Source of the DNA: Candidatus Bathyarchaeota archaeon
GTDB taxonomy: Archaea; Thermoproteota; Bathyarchaeia; Bathyarchaeales; Bathycorpusculaceae
Direction of reading: 5' to 3'
Assembly (NCBI GenBank): GCA_026014735.1
Contig: JAOZHT010000001.1
Span: 248,001 to 312,000 of the forward strand
Length of the DNA: 64,000 nt
Part shown: positions 52,304 through 60,858 of the stretch, one piece after another
How positions within the stretch are numbered: position 1 is the first letter of the stretch
How the letters are laid out: every line of letters begins with the position of its first letter
Notes under the pieces: model-generated
What the model was told of the DNA's origin: nothing
The model's database searches: none
Seen by the model: the letters and a program-made list of their open reading frames with translations, nothing else
Position numbers and translations under genes: made by a program

Positions 52304-52712
52304 CGATACTCAACCTCCGCTGCGCAAGTGCTCTTCGGAAAGTTCTTGGGCGATTCATGGAGCGGTGCCCGCCCATCATGAAACTGTTAACAAGCCTGCT
52401 AGCCGAATCGGTCGGAATATGCTCTTTAACCAAAACTGTTACGCCAAGTGCCCAACCGATGGGTATGGCGGTGTAGTCTAAGTCGAATAGGCCATCGGCA
52501 TAGCGGAAACTGTTCTGTGCAATCACGATATGCTTAATTTTGTCACCGATTAAACCGACGAATATGCCCCAACTTTTCACTGGAACGTCGATGGTCATGC
52601 CTGAGCCGCTACTTTTACCGACCGATGCATCGCACCAGTCGACGGCGATTAGATCGCCGGGTTTAATGTTTTCAAAGAGTTTCAGAATTTGCTTACTCAT
52701 TTTCGAGGTCAC
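52287..52712 (-). CDS. Hypothetical late-operon protein
   Basis: 141 residues. A small beta-rich part has PGDLIAVDWCDASVGKS and WGIFVGLIGDKIKHIVIAQNSF. It resembles small SH3-like or hydrolase-like folds, though no catalytic triad is visible. A basic C-terminal tail follows. It overlaps the hub gene by 4 nt. Confidence 0.5.
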   Translation of the reverse strand: MTSKMSKQILKLFENIKPGDLIAVDWCDASVGKSSGSGMTIDVPVKSWGIFVGLIGDKIKHIVIAQNSFRYADGLFDLDYTAIPIGWALGVTVLVKEHIPTDSASRLVNSFMMGGHRSMNRPRTFRRALAQRRLSIDGRPY

Positions 52713-54319
52713 CGTCTTGCCTTGTAGTTGCTTAGGGCGTCCGTCCTAGCTCTCAAGGCATAAATCCAGTCAGCCATCAGCTGCTTCTGATAGCCAAGAT
52801 TCAAAGCAACATCCAACGTGTTGTTGTCTGCCAACAAGTGATAGTCCACGCTTTTGACAAGGAAACTAACAGAGGAGATGCTTTCGTTTGGCAGAGTTAC
52901 CGAAATCATATCGCCCGGCAAAATGGGCGAGGTACCATAATCGATTAAGGTGCTTTTTATGACCAACGACGTTTTAGCCTGTTTCTTGTAAGCCAGTATT
53001 GATTTGGCTCTGAGCATGCATTCGTTGTCGCTGTAGAGGTCCTCGACGATGTCTACGTATTGTCGTTCGCCATAGCTGGCAATGCTTGCCGCATCGGTTT
53101 GCACATTGCTGTACCTTGCACCGGTGAAGTAGAGTTGGCCATGCCACACTTGGCCGCTCACTCCAGGAGTAGCCAGATAAGCCGTGACGGTCACCGTGCG
53201 GATGTTCGCCCAATCAAAATCGCTGGGAGCGGCCCAGTCTGTTGCATGGTCGACGCCGACGTCTAGCTGGAATGTTGACCAATCGTTACTTGCAGATATG
53301 CTGTTGACGGTTGAGAGGTTACGCCCACAGACTCGCGACGAGGAATCGTGCAGGATCACCAAGAAGCCATCGGACTTGACAAGGTCGTCCCGTAGCAGTG
53401 CTAGGAACAGTTTGGGGTACATGTTGCCGTTTACAGTTGCAGTAAAATAGAAGATGCTCACGGCGTTGTAGGCGGCGCCCGTGGTGTTCTTGACGCTTGA
53501 AACGGCAGAACCATACACTTTGGTGGCGTCCAAGGAGAGGGAGCCGCCATAGCCTGTCCAGTAACCACTGGCTGGGTTGAGACTTTCGACCGTTTCGTCA
53601 ACATCTATGGGCGTGCTTTTAGTGGCAGCACCATAAATGGTAACTTTGTTTCTAACAGAGAGGATATCCGATTCCGTTTCTGCCTCTTCAATGCGGTCAA
53701 TTAGGCTGACGGAGCTTGTTTTGGCGCCTCTATGGAAGAATTCAAAGCGACCATCCGGTGCAACCCTGAAATCGTATCCGATTGCACCTGCTTTATCACT
53801 ATCCTGAGCGATTTGTTTGAGGATTTCCCAAGCCTGCTTATTCTCATAATCCAAGCGGGTGAAGGTCGTATCGGTGTTTTCAACCAGCTCAACAGCGTTT
53901 CTCACATGAGGCAGACCCGAATGATAATCCAGCAGATGCTTGACTATGTCCTCGCCTTTCATGAGGGCGTAGCCTTCGGTGACGTATTCACGGAATAACC
54001 GCTCACCCCAGTCACGACCAGAAACAGTGACATAATGCTCGGTAGCGTTTGACTGGAACTTCATGTTCTCGTTTCGTGTGGTAATGAGCTGAGGACAATT
54101 AGCACCTCGACCCATCATAATGTAGCCGTCCTCGCCCAGCGCGATTGGAGAGCCGCTTGGGCTGTATTTGCCGTTCCAATTTTGGAGACGATAGGCGAAA
54201 CTGCTGACTTCCTCGGTTCCGCCCAAGTGCACGGATAGCTCCTGAATGTCCGCTTGATTAATCGGACCGCCCATTGCCCCAGAATAGAGAGTGACGGAGG
54301 GCGTTGCTGGTTCGCTCAT
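52709..54319 (-). CDS. Tail hub / baseplate protein (gpD-like) with inserted beta domain
   Basis: 536 residues. The N-terminal part (about 1-230) has the hub-like arrangement EVSSFAYRLQNWNGKYSP, HYVTVSGRDWGERLF and a long helix with KQAWEILKQIAQDSDKA, and the C-terminal part (about 420-536) returns with VDIVEDLYSDNECMLRAKSIL. In between (about 240-410) is a Ser/Thr-rich beta-sandwich-like insertion with FYFTATVNGNMYPKLFLALL, which may bind sugars. It would form the tail tip. It overlaps both neighbours by 4 nt. Confidence 0.6.
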   Translation of the reverse strand: MSEPATPSVTLYSGAMGGPINQADIQELSVHLGGTEEVSSFAYRLQNWNGKYSPSGSPIALGEDGYIMMGRGANCPQLITTRNENMKFQSNATEHYVTVSGRDWGERLFREYVTEGYALMKGEDIVKHLLDYHSGLPHVRNAVELVENTDTTFTRLDYENKQAWEILKQIAQDSDKAGAIGYDFRVAPDGRFEFFHRGAKTSSVSLIDRIEEAETESDILSVRNKVTIYGAATKSTPIDVDETVESLNPASGYWTGYGGSLSLDATKVYGSAVSSVKNTTGAAYNAVSIFYFTATVNGNMYPKLFLALLRDDLVKSDGFLVILHDSSSRVCGRNLSTVNSISASNDWSTFQLDVGVDHATDWAAPSDFDWANIRTVTVTAYLATPGVSGQVWHGQLYFTGARYSNVQTDAASIASYGERQYVDIVEDLYSDNECMLRAKSILAYKKQAKTSLVIKSTLIDYGTSPILPGDMISVTLPNESISSVSFLVKSVDYHLLADNNTLDVALNLGYQKQLMADWIYALRARTDALSNYKARR

Positions 54320-54864
54320 GTGTCCTCGACTCCTTGGCGGTAGATCGCCATGTCACCCGATCGCACAATGCCCCGAGTAGCGGTTGAGGTTTGGCTTGCT
54401 GTGGAGTTGAAGTTCTGCATGCTTGAAGTTGCCGCGTTCATGCTGTTGGCAAAGCTGTACATTGCAACTGCAGCAGCCGCTATAACAGCGATACCCACGC
54501 CAGTGAGAGCCAAAAAGGTTCCGTAACTGATGTTTAGGGCATTCTGTGCAGCTGTGGCAACCCAACAAGCAGCAGAGTAAACTTTCTGGGCAACAGCAAC
54601 ACCCACACTGGTAGTCATGAAGGTGCCCATGACCGTGACAACCATCATGGCGCTGTTGAAAACCTTAGCCTGAGCGTCATCGAGCAATCCGAATTGGTTG
54701 GCTATGTAGCCTATTGCCATGCCCGAAGCGCCGATTCCCGAGATTGCAGCGCCTAAACTCTTAATGCGGGCACTTAGGGCTTCAGCGTCAGTTCGGATTC
54801 TTCCAAACTCGTTACTTGCACGGTTAACAGCCCGAATAGTAACAGCTATTTCTCTAAAACTCAA
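54316..54864 (-). CDS. Very short tape measure protein (putative)
   Basis: 182 residues. The first ~40 residues are charged coiled-coil (AVNRASNEFGRIRTDAEALSARIKSLG), then come hydrophobic helices (AAISGIGASGMAIGYI, MMVVTVMGTFMTTSVGVAVA, GVGIAVIAAAAVAMYSFA) and a Ser/Thr-rich end. This is the composition and position of tape measures, which set tail length and eject into the host membrane, but it is far shorter than usual. A very short tail is expected if this is the whole protein. Confidence 0.6.
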   Translation of the reverse strand: MSFREIAVTIRAVNRASNEFGRIRTDAEALSARIKSLGAAISGIGASGMAIGYIANQFGLLDDAQAKVFNSAMMVVTVMGTFMTTSVGVAVAQKVYSAACWVATAAQNALNISYGTFLALTGVGIAVIAAAAVAMYSFANSMNAATSSMQNFNSTASQTSTATRGIVRSGDMAIYRQGVEDT

Positions 54865-55175
54865 AGTCCAGCCTCCGCTTTAGCTTGCTCGATAGCTGAG
54901 ACTATGACTACTTCTAGTTCTGGCAGATACTGCTGAATTGCTGGGTAAAGGTAAGGATGTGCCTGCATGTATTTGGTGCCCAACTCAACGAAGAGGGCAT
55001 ATGTGGCGTCTGCCCCGATTTCAGCAACCCATTCCTGAATCTTTGCATAGATGCTACTTCGAAGATAACCTGTCCGAACGGGAACAAGGCGCATGGCTTC
55101 GGCTTTAACGTCTGCAGCCCAGCTAGCCAAAAAGCTGTGGACCTGACGCTGCATGCCTGAATCTAACCTTTGCAT
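54861..55175 (-). CDS. HK97 gp10-like neck/tail completion protein
   Basis: 104 residues from the ATG at 55175. The motif VKAEAMRLVPVRTGYLRSSI and YALFVELGTKYMQAHPYLYPAIQQY are the gp10-like signature. Similarity seems to continue 15 codons upstream (EVTCDIQGVEEFKTA) without any canonical start codon after the in-frame TGA, so the real N-terminus may start at a non-standard codon such as ATT. Its place after the tail chaperone is unusual. Confidence 0.75.
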   Translation of the reverse strand: MQRLDSGMQRQVHSFLASWAADVKAEAMRLVPVRTGYLRSSIYAKIQEWVAEIGADATYALFVELGTKYMQAHPYLYPAIQQYLPELEVVIVSAIEQAKAEAGL

Positions 55176-55219
55176 AGCTGTCTTGAATTCTTCTACGCCC
55201 TGAATGTCGCAGGTTACTT

Positions 55220-55417
55220 CTAGTGCCGTTTTGCTTCACGCTCCGCTTTCCGTTTCTCTTCTTCAGCAACTTCATCCATTACGTTCAAGATGTGGCAGAA
55301 CTCCTGCACTGTTCGGGCTGGCTGTTTAGCGAGTTGGGTTGGTGTCCATCCGAAGGTTTGGCATAGCCTAAACTCGACAAGAGTGCTGTGCGGCTTTCCT
55401 CGTCTAATTGCTCTAGT
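55220..55417 (-). CDS. -1 frame extension of the tail assembly chaperone
   Basis: This stretch is open in the -1 frame relative to 55285-55749 and ends at TAG 55222-55220. Its second half reads QTFGWTPTQLAKQPARTVQ, EFCHILNVMDE and an EEEKRKAEREAKR helix, as in the C-terminal half of frameshifted chaperones. If ribosomes slip at 55417-55423, the joined product has about 176 residues. There is no independent start codon at a good site. Confidence 0.6.
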   Translation of the reverse strand, partial: TRAIRRGKPHSTLVEFRLCQTFGWTPTQLAKQPARTVQEFCHILNVMDEVAEEEKRKAEREAKRH

Positions 55418-55749
55418 AAAAAACGCAAATCCTCCCGCGACATGCCGTTTAGCTTGTTGACTACTTTAGAGAAGAGTTCTCCAAGCTCGATGGGTATGCC
55501 GTCTTCTTCGCCCAGCAGCTTTTCCAGCGTGATGGGATGGGTTTGGGGTTGTCCATGCATGCTTGCCATGATGGTTTCTGCTTGTATAGAGATGAAATCG
55601 CTGCTCTCCACATCGCCGGACAGCTTGTTGTATTTAGTGTGTTTTTGGATTATGCGGTTGCGTTTTGCCCAAGTTATCTCTTTGAAAACGTACTTGCCTT
55701 GGTATTCTTCGCCGAATCGGTTGTCAATTTCTAAGGTTTCTTGCTTCAT
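55285..55749 (-). CDS. Tail assembly chaperone (frame-0 product)
   Basis: 154 residues. A charged beta-rich start EIDNRFGEEYQGKYVFKEITWAKRN is followed by helices, with MSREDLRFLLEQLDEESRT near the C-terminus. Its position between tail tube and tape measure is that of the lambda gpG/gpGT pair. The start is coupled to the preceding gene (ATGA). A TTTTTTA slippery site within the gene probably yields a longer fusion. It assists tape measure folding and tail assembly. Confidence 0.7.
   Translation of the reverse strand: MKQETLEIDNRFGEEYQGKYVFKEITWAKRNRIIQKHTKYNKLSGDVESSDFISIQAETIMASMHGQPQTHPITLEKLLGEEDGIPIELGELFSKVVNKLNGMSREDLRFLLEQLDEESRTALLSSLGYAKPSDGHQPNSLNSQPEQCRSSATS
55417..55423 (-). promoter_or_regulatory. 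Slippery heptamer TTTTTTA for -1 frameshifting
   Basis: Read on the minus strand, the codons are CGT TTT TTA, giving the canonical X-XXY-YYZ pattern T-TTT-TTA. After a -1 slip the frame is open for 65 codons. It is the only such heptamer in frame in the overlapping part. Confidence 0.65.
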
Positions 55750-55910
55750 GCTTGTGCCATCTCTAAAACTTTTAGACGTGCCTCTATCGCCGTCTCCAAA
55801 TCAGCCAAAAAAGCCTCCTGTAAATCCAAAGGAAGCTGGCTAATCCGTTTGGTAAAACGGTTCATCAGAGCAATCGTCTGCACATAAATTCTGATTTCAT
55901 TTTTTGGCAT
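55746..55910 (-). CDS. Small late-operon protein (54 residues)
   Basis: A short frame from ATG 55910 with GGAG upstream (about 55919-55922). The product, with RIYVQTIALMNRFTKRIS and DLQEAFLADLETAIEARL, is a charged helix bundle. It overlaps the tail chaperone start as ATGA. The spacing and ribosome site show that it is real. Function unknown; it lies right after the tail tube gene. Confidence 0.75.
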   Translation of the reverse strand: MPKNEIRIYVQTIALMNRFTKRISQLPLDLQEAFLADLETAIEARLKVLEMAQA

Positions 55911-55921
55911 AATTTTTGCTC

Positions 55922-56785
55922 CTATGAAATCGTTAACGGTCCTCTAGCCGTGAAGGGCACCTTAGCGTAGATCAAGTCCTCGGATTTGCCGCTCAAAGAG
56001 AAATCTTCCCACTTGGTGTGCTCAACGCTCACTTTATTGGCACCGCCTAACCCAAATTCTAAACTGGATTGCTCAGTGTCAGCTAATACGTCGTCGGCTT
56101 CTTGCTTGCTCTCAAACTCAAAATTCAGTTCCCCAGTCAGTAGCCGTTTACCCCACGTGAGGTACTTTGCCAAGTGCCCGTTGGTTGACCTTATGACTGG
56201 GACAGGTTTGCAGCTGTTTTCTATCTGCAGTTTCCAAGAAGTGACTCGCTCGCAGGTTACACCGCCGATTTTGACATAGCTTTCACTACCAGAGACGGCA
56301 CCGGCATAATCGGTGTATGAAGCTCCGGTAATTTTTGCGGTGGTGACTTCGACGTCTTGGGCTGGAAACTCGGCTTCGCACTCCAAAATGCCGTCAATGT
56401 CGCATGTTAGAGTAGCTTTGTCGAATCTGGCGCCTTTGTAGAGTAGGCTTATGATGTCGGTTGCTGTGGCGAAAATGTCTTTGTAGTAGAGCACTTGAAG
56501 GGAAAGGCTGACGTTGAGTTCTTGTTTGACGTACTGGAGAAAGTTGATGGGTGCATCCGATGGGATGGGGTACTTGATTTTTAGGAGCGGCTGTCTTAAG
56601 CCACGCTTTAATGCAACCAAATCGATGGCGCCGGTGCCTGAGACTTTGATGTTGTTTGGGTTTATGTCTGGGTCGAGGCTGCTGCAGGAGTGCCCAAGCA
56701 TCGCTGGGCTAGCTGGAACCACGCCGAAGGTGCCCTCCGGTACATAATAGAACTTTTCTTGATCGCTATGATAGGTGTCCACCAT
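55922..56785 (-). CDS. Tail tube protein
   Basis: 287 residues, mostly beta. YYVPEGTFGVVPASPAMLGH at the N-terminus, a repeated pattern around GAVSGSESYVKIGGVTCERVTSWKLQIEN, and a C-terminal FTARGPLTIS fit tail tube proteins of long-tailed viruses. Position between head connectors and tail chaperone agrees. It would polymerise into the tail. Confidence 0.78.
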   Translation of the reverse strand: MVDTYHSDQEKFYYVPEGTFGVVPASPAMLGHSCSSLDPDINPNNIKVSGTGAIDLVALKRGLRQPLLKIKYPIPSDAPINFLQYVKQELNVSLSLQVLYYKDIFATATDIISLLYKGARFDKATLTCDIDGILECEAEFPAQDVEVTTAKITGASYTDYAGAVSGSESYVKIGGVTCERVTSWKLQIENSCKPVPVIRSTNGHLAKYLTWGKRLLTGELNFEFESKQEADDVLADTEQSSLEFGLGGANKVSVEHTKWEDFSLSGKSEDLIYAKVPFTARGPLTIS

Positions 56786-56801
56786 GTTTTTTCACCTGTG
56801 A

Positions 56802-57818
56802 CTATGAGATCGTAACTGACTCGAAGAGCCATGCCACGGTTACGATTTCTTCTTTGTAGAGAAACGGCTTAACGTCAACTACATCGACGTCTCGGTAACT
56901 GTGCACATCGCAGAACGTTATGCCCCGCACGTCAACGGTTGATTGGACAAAATCGCAGTACAAAACGGCAGGCGAGACCCCGTTTGACGGGTTGGTTGTC
57001 TTTGCCATCAGGTATAGAAAGCCGTCATCGTTGACGTAGTTCGTCAAGTTCGACGTTAGAGTGATAGTCAGGGTTTCATCTGTCCCTGAAACGCCGGTTT
57101 GTGGGTTGCTCCAAGCGCCTGCTAAGTTAGCCCATACTTTTAGGGTAACGCCGTTTCCCGTTGGAGATAGCCCAAAACCTTCAAACGCCAAAACTACACG
57201 CTTTAAACACTGCTTTCTGGCTTCGTTTCGACGCTCTCCAGCTTTGGCGCCCATTTTGAAGCGGAAAAACATAAACGCAAACTCGCCATTGCCAGTTGCG
57301 CTTTTGGAGTGCCTGACGTCGTCGCTTCCCCAAAGATTCGCATACTCGGGATTCGTCAATTCTGCCCAAGCAGCGTTTAATGGCTCTAGCTCGGTTGTAG
57401 ATGCTGCACTATAGGCCTTGTGAGTTGTAGATGTCGAGTCAATCGGGTAAAAGTTGTAAAGTGTCCTATAGGGCAGGTTGCGGTTTTCGGGAATAATCAA
57501 TAGCAGCTGCTCAAGCACTTTGTCCCGCATGACTCTGCCGATGTCTGAGCTTGCAGACGGCTTGTCAACGGTAGTTACGGTTGCTCGGAGGGAGTAAATG
57601 CGTCTTCTTAGTTTGCCGTCTAAGGTGTGTTTCTGCGCTTGGCAGGGCTCAGAGGTTTTGGAGACGGTGATTTGGGCGTCGTAGTCTTTGAGCAGTTCCC
57701 GATCATAATTTGCTTGAGAGCAAAGGACACGGGCTAAGCCGCCGTCATCCTTGACAACTCTTATTCGAGATTCGATTAATCGCAGAACTGTTATGACGGG
57801 GTTTTCTACTTCGCTCAA
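56802..57818 (-). CDS. Tail terminator-like protein with inserted beta domain
   Basis: 338 residues. The N-terminal ~110 and the C-terminal ~45 residues resemble tail completion/terminator folds (ESRIRVVKDDGG, YSLRATVTTVD, YKEEIVTVAWLFESVTIS). Between them is a beta-sandwich-like part (about 135-290) with GEFAFMFFRFKMGAKAG and TLTITLTSNLTNYVNDDGFLYLMAKT. The insertion may bind carbohydrate. It lies after the toroid-connector gene with a 4-nt overlap. Confidence 0.55.
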   Translation of the reverse strand: MSEVENPVITVLRLIESRIRVVKDDGGLARVLCSQANYDRELLKDYDAQITVSKTSEPCQAQKHTLDGKLRRRIYSLRATVTTVDKPSASSDIGRVMRDKVLEQLLLIIPENRNLPYRTLYNFYPIDSTSTTHKAYSAASTTELEPLNAAWAELTNPEYANLWGSDDVRHSKSATGNGEFAFMFFRFKMGAKAGERRNEARKQCLKRVVLAFEGFGLSPTGNGVTLKVWANLAGAWSNPQTGVSGTDETLTITLTSNLTNYVNDDGFLYLMAKTTNPSNGVSPAVLYCDFVQSTVDVRGITFCDVHSYRDVDVVDVKPFLYKEEIVTVAWLFESVTIS

Positions 57819-59206
57819 CTTGCGATTAGCCTCCTTGCGACGCTTTTGAAGTAGAACCGCTGATTCGCAAACGTGAAGGGCGTTACTGTTTGGATTTCGT
57901 AGTCTTCGCCCTGGCGCCTAATCTTGTCGTGCACTCGGACTGGAAGAAAAGTGTACAATGCCAAGTAGTCGTTCAGGTAATAGCCCGCTTCCAACATTAC
58001 TTGCTCGGCTTTGAGTGAGGAAACAGCCGCTAGCAAATCCAAAGATTCGCCATAAGTCACTGTTGCAGCGGCTTCTCTGACAGGATAGAGCGTGACTGTT
58101 TCGCCCTTAGCTTTCAGAATCTTGGTGAACTGGGTTACGGGTTCCTCGTAATGGAGGAAAAGCTCGGCTAGCCAGCTAACTGTAACCAAAGCCTGCTTGT
58201 TCTCTACGTAGCTGTAGTCTGTGTGTTTGGCGCCCCAGAACATGAATTCCGCTGCGTGTTTGCTGATGACTTCTACGCTGAGTTTTAGGCTTGGCTTGTC
58301 GTGGTTGCTACGGATTTTCCAAAGGATCCCACTTGTGACGGCATCGTAGTAGTCGCAGGCTGAAAATCGGCTAACGACATCTATGTAGCCAGCCCAGCAA
58401 ACTGCAGGGTCATAAGCTGGATACTTGGCGCTAGCTCTAATGTTGTTCAGGCTGTTGTAGACCTTTTGGCAGCTAATACTCCAGCCCTCAACCGCATACA
58501 TCCCCAGCAAGGCATAGGCGAAAGGGTCATCGTAAACCTCATTCTCGGTTAAGCCTACTCTGTGCCATTTGCCGTCTGCTGGGTCAAAGTTTAACCAGAG
58601 ATTCTCAAAACCAAATCGGAGAAAGCCAATTGCTTTGCTCATTATGCTTTGGTAGACTGAAACGTTTGGGATGTCGTGCTTTTCGGCCAGCATCTTTAAG
58701 CCAATCAAGCCATAGAGGCATTCAACATCCAATTGCAGAAGCCATGCATCGCCAATCGTTACTGCTCTTGCAAAGCCGCCGTAGGCCTGCTGGTCCTGCA
58801 TGATTTTGAGAAAAGTTCCTCCGGCTAGCTTAGCAGCTTCCAAATAACGGGCATCGTCGGTAAGTTCGTAGGCGCTAAGTAGTGACGGAATGACTCGGCA
58901 AGCATCGACACTGTAATAGTAGGTGCTTTCCTCTGCACTTTTGAAGCCGCCATAAGCCTTACGTGCAGGGTCAAGGCACTGCTGGGTTAAAGCCCAATTA
59001 GCTAAACTCACGATTTTGGCGTAAATGTCGGCTTTTCTATTCTCAAATTGCGGAGCAGAGTAGGCATCATAGAGAAAGTCTATGGCGAAGCTAGCCGCCA
59101 GAACTCCCTTGCCATAAGCTGGGTCAGGTGTGCTTGGTGGAATAACATAGACGTTGGGCGCGTAGTCCATAACGAATTGGTAGTAGGCTTCAGGAACATT
59201 TCCCAT
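57815..59206 (-). CDS. Alpha/alpha-toroid domain fused to head-tail connector-like C-terminus
   Basis: 463 residues. The N-terminal ~340 residues carry repeated helix pairs with aromatic motifs (YYSVDACRVIPSLLSAYEL, WLLQLDVECLYGLIGLKML, DDPFAYALLGMYAVEGW), as in alpha/alpha-toroid glycoside hydrolases or epimerases. The last ~100 residues (GETVTLYPVREAAATVTYG, VRVHDKIRRQGEDYEIQTV) resemble head closure/connector proteins. Both lie in one frame without a stop. It sits in the connector position between adaptor and terminator. A virion-bound sugar-active part is inferred. Confidence 0.65.
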   Translation of the reverse strand: MGNVPEAYYQFVMDYAPNVYVIPPSTPDPAYGKGVLAASFAIDFLYDAYSAPQFENRKADIYAKIVSLANWALTQQCLDPARKAYGGFKSAEESTYYYSVDACRVIPSLLSAYELTDDARYLEAAKLAGGTFLKIMQDQQAYGGFARAVTIGDAWLLQLDVECLYGLIGLKMLAEKHDIPNVSVYQSIMSKAIGFLRFGFENLWLNFDPADGKWHRVGLTENEVYDDPFAYALLGMYAVEGWSISCQKVYNSLNNIRASAKYPAYDPAVCWAGYIDVVSRFSACDYYDAVTSGILWKIRSNHDKPSLKLSVEVISKHAAEFMFWGAKHTDYSYVENKQALVTVSWLAELFLHYEEPVTQFTKILKAKGETVTLYPVREAAATVTYGESLDLLAAVSSLKAEQVMLEAGYYLNDYLALYTFLPVRVHDKIRRQGEDYEIQTVTPFTFANQRFYFKSVARRLIAS

Positions 59207-59208
59207 AG

Positions 59209-59559
59209 CTAAGCGCTCCCCACATAAGGTGTTTTTAGGCCTGCAAGAAGGCGCTCAAACTCTGCCTGCAACACAGCTAAGCTCGGTAATGAAGAGTTAG
59301 AACTGCTCAAATCGCCGACACTGAAGTTTAAGCCGATTACTGAGCCGCCTGTCAAATAGCAGACCGCATAAATGGCAGCCAAAACGGTGATGGCTTCTTT
59401 TTCTGTCTCGCCGCAGTTTGAATAATCAATTTGCGAGTTCAGTTCAAGCCCTAACGTGACTGCGGCACGCTTAACCATCTTGAGCACTTTGGCGTCGGGA
59501 ATGTCTGAGTCGGCTATGTGCAAAACGTCTCTGACGTCATCGACAGTTACGCTTGCCAT
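59209..59559 (-). CDS. Head-tail adaptor (gp6-like connector)
   Basis: 116 residues. The pattern VTVDDVRDVLHIADSDIPDAKVLKMVKRAAVTLG and EKEAITVLAAIYAVCYLTGG fits gp6-like adaptor proteins, which form a ring under the portal. The ATG at 59559 has GGAGG upstream and lies just beyond the portal stop; an upstream start at 59589 would overlap the portal gene. Confidence 0.7.
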   Translation of the reverse strand: MASVTVDDVRDVLHIADSDIPDAKVLKMVKRAAVTLGLELNSQIDYSNCGETEKEAITVLAAIYAVCYLTGGSVIGLNFSVGDLSSSNSSLPSLAVLQAEFERLLAGLKTPYVGSA

Positions 59560-59560
59560 A

Positions 59561-60790
59561 TTAGGTGCCTCCTTCGGTCTTAATGGCATTGGCTTCTTTA
59601 GTATCCCAGAGTTCCCAACCGAACTTGACAGCGTTCTTTCGGAACTCTTCGGCTCTTACCAGCCCAAGCTCAGCCGCTCTGATCAGATCGGCGGGCACAA
59701 GCTCAGGCGTTTCGGGACTCCCAAAATTCAGCCTAACCTTAGCCTTAGTAGCATCAAAACCAGCCTGCGATACCGTGACAGCGAAGATTTCTTTCTCAAC
59801 TTGACGCTTGATGTACCGCTGGACGGGTTTTATGAGCATGTCCTGAAGGTCTAAGGCTGCCCTAGCCGACGCTTCAGTGAATCCTGGAGTGCTAAACAAT
59901 CTTGGCAGAGGCGTCTCGCATCCGAGGTAGAACTGGTTTACCATGTGATCAATGTAATACTCAAAACGTGCCCTTGGGTCAATGGATACTGGGTAGACGC
60001 CGACGGATTTGGCGCCACTGAAAAGCCATTGCCCCTCTTCCGGGCGATTCTTAATCGCAGACTCATACTTTTTGATGGTATCCTCTTTCTGGCCTTCAAG
60101 TTGGACAACGACGTCAGGACCAGCGTACTTAACAAAGATGTTTGGCAGAATCTTCTCTATTTTGGCTTTCATCCAAGCATACGAGGGGCGCTTATCCGTG
60201 TCAACAGTCAAAGTATGCAATAGAACCTGCAGCAAGCCAACGCCGAACCCAGATGGAACATCACCGTTTAGGCGCCAGTGGATGACAGCTTCGGGCTTTA
60301 GCTCGTTTCCAGCGTTTCCGCTGTAGGTGGCTTGAAGCTGGTAGCCCGTGACTTTATAGGGAATTTTTAGGGTAGGAACAGAGCTTAGCCCAATGCGTTG
60401 GACTGAATCAATCGGCATACGCAGCATGTCGGCTAGCCGTTCAGGTGCGAGTTTTAGCCAGAAATCGTTACCACAAGCAATCAGAGGCTTAGCCATATCG
60501 TTTAGTAAGCCATCAAGGTTGACGTCTTCACAGAACCGGTCCACTGCTGCTTTGGCTTCGGCTGCTTTGTCGTATTTCTCGTCAACAGTGGTGTAAAAGC
60601 CCATGCCAACCGTTGAAGCCGCCAGCAGGTCCACGCTGCTTTTGCAGGTTGGGTCACGGTCATAGAGCTTCATGACGTCGGCTAGTGGGATGCATGAGGT
60701 GTCAAAGAATACTCTATCCTTTGGCGATGCCACGCCTGACGCGGGTACATAGGAGAGTACTTCACGGATTTTTCTTAAGACATTACTCAT
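59561..60790 (-). CDS. Portal protein
   Basis: 409 residues. The order of motifs is portal-like: DRDPTCKSSVDLLAASTVGMGF, CGNDFWLKLAPERLA, IHWRLNGDVPSGFGVGLLQ, GVYPVSIDPRARFEYYIDHMVNQFYLGCETPLPRL and AARAALDLQDMLIKPVQRYI. It forms the dodecamer through which DNA enters the head. Placed between capsid and adaptor genes. A GAG-type ribosome site precedes it. Confidence 0.82.
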   Translation of the reverse strand: MSNVLRKIREVLSYVPASGVASPKDRVFFDTSCIPLADVMKLYDRDPTCKSSVDLLAASTVGMGFYTTVDEKYDKAAEAKAAVDRFCEDVNLDGLLNDMAKPLIACGNDFWLKLAPERLADMLRMPIDSVQRIGLSSVPTLKIPYKVTGYQLQATYSGNAGNELKPEAVIHWRLNGDVPSGFGVGLLQVLLHTLTVDTDKRPSYAWMKAKIEKILPNIFVKYAGPDVVVQLEGQKEDTIKKYESAIKNRPEEGQWLFSGAKSVGVYPVSIDPRARFEYYIDHMVNQFYLGCETPLPRLFSTPGFTEASARAALDLQDMLIKPVQRYIKRQVEKEIFAVTVSQAGFDATKAKVRLNFGSPETPELVPADLIRAAELGLVRAEEFRKNAVKFGWELWDTKEANAIKTEGGT

Positions 60791-60858
60791 GCAGGATAAA
60801 CCTCAAAGGATTGTTTGTTTCCCAAAAAAGAGGGATGAAAAATTGTCGTTAGAGCAGC

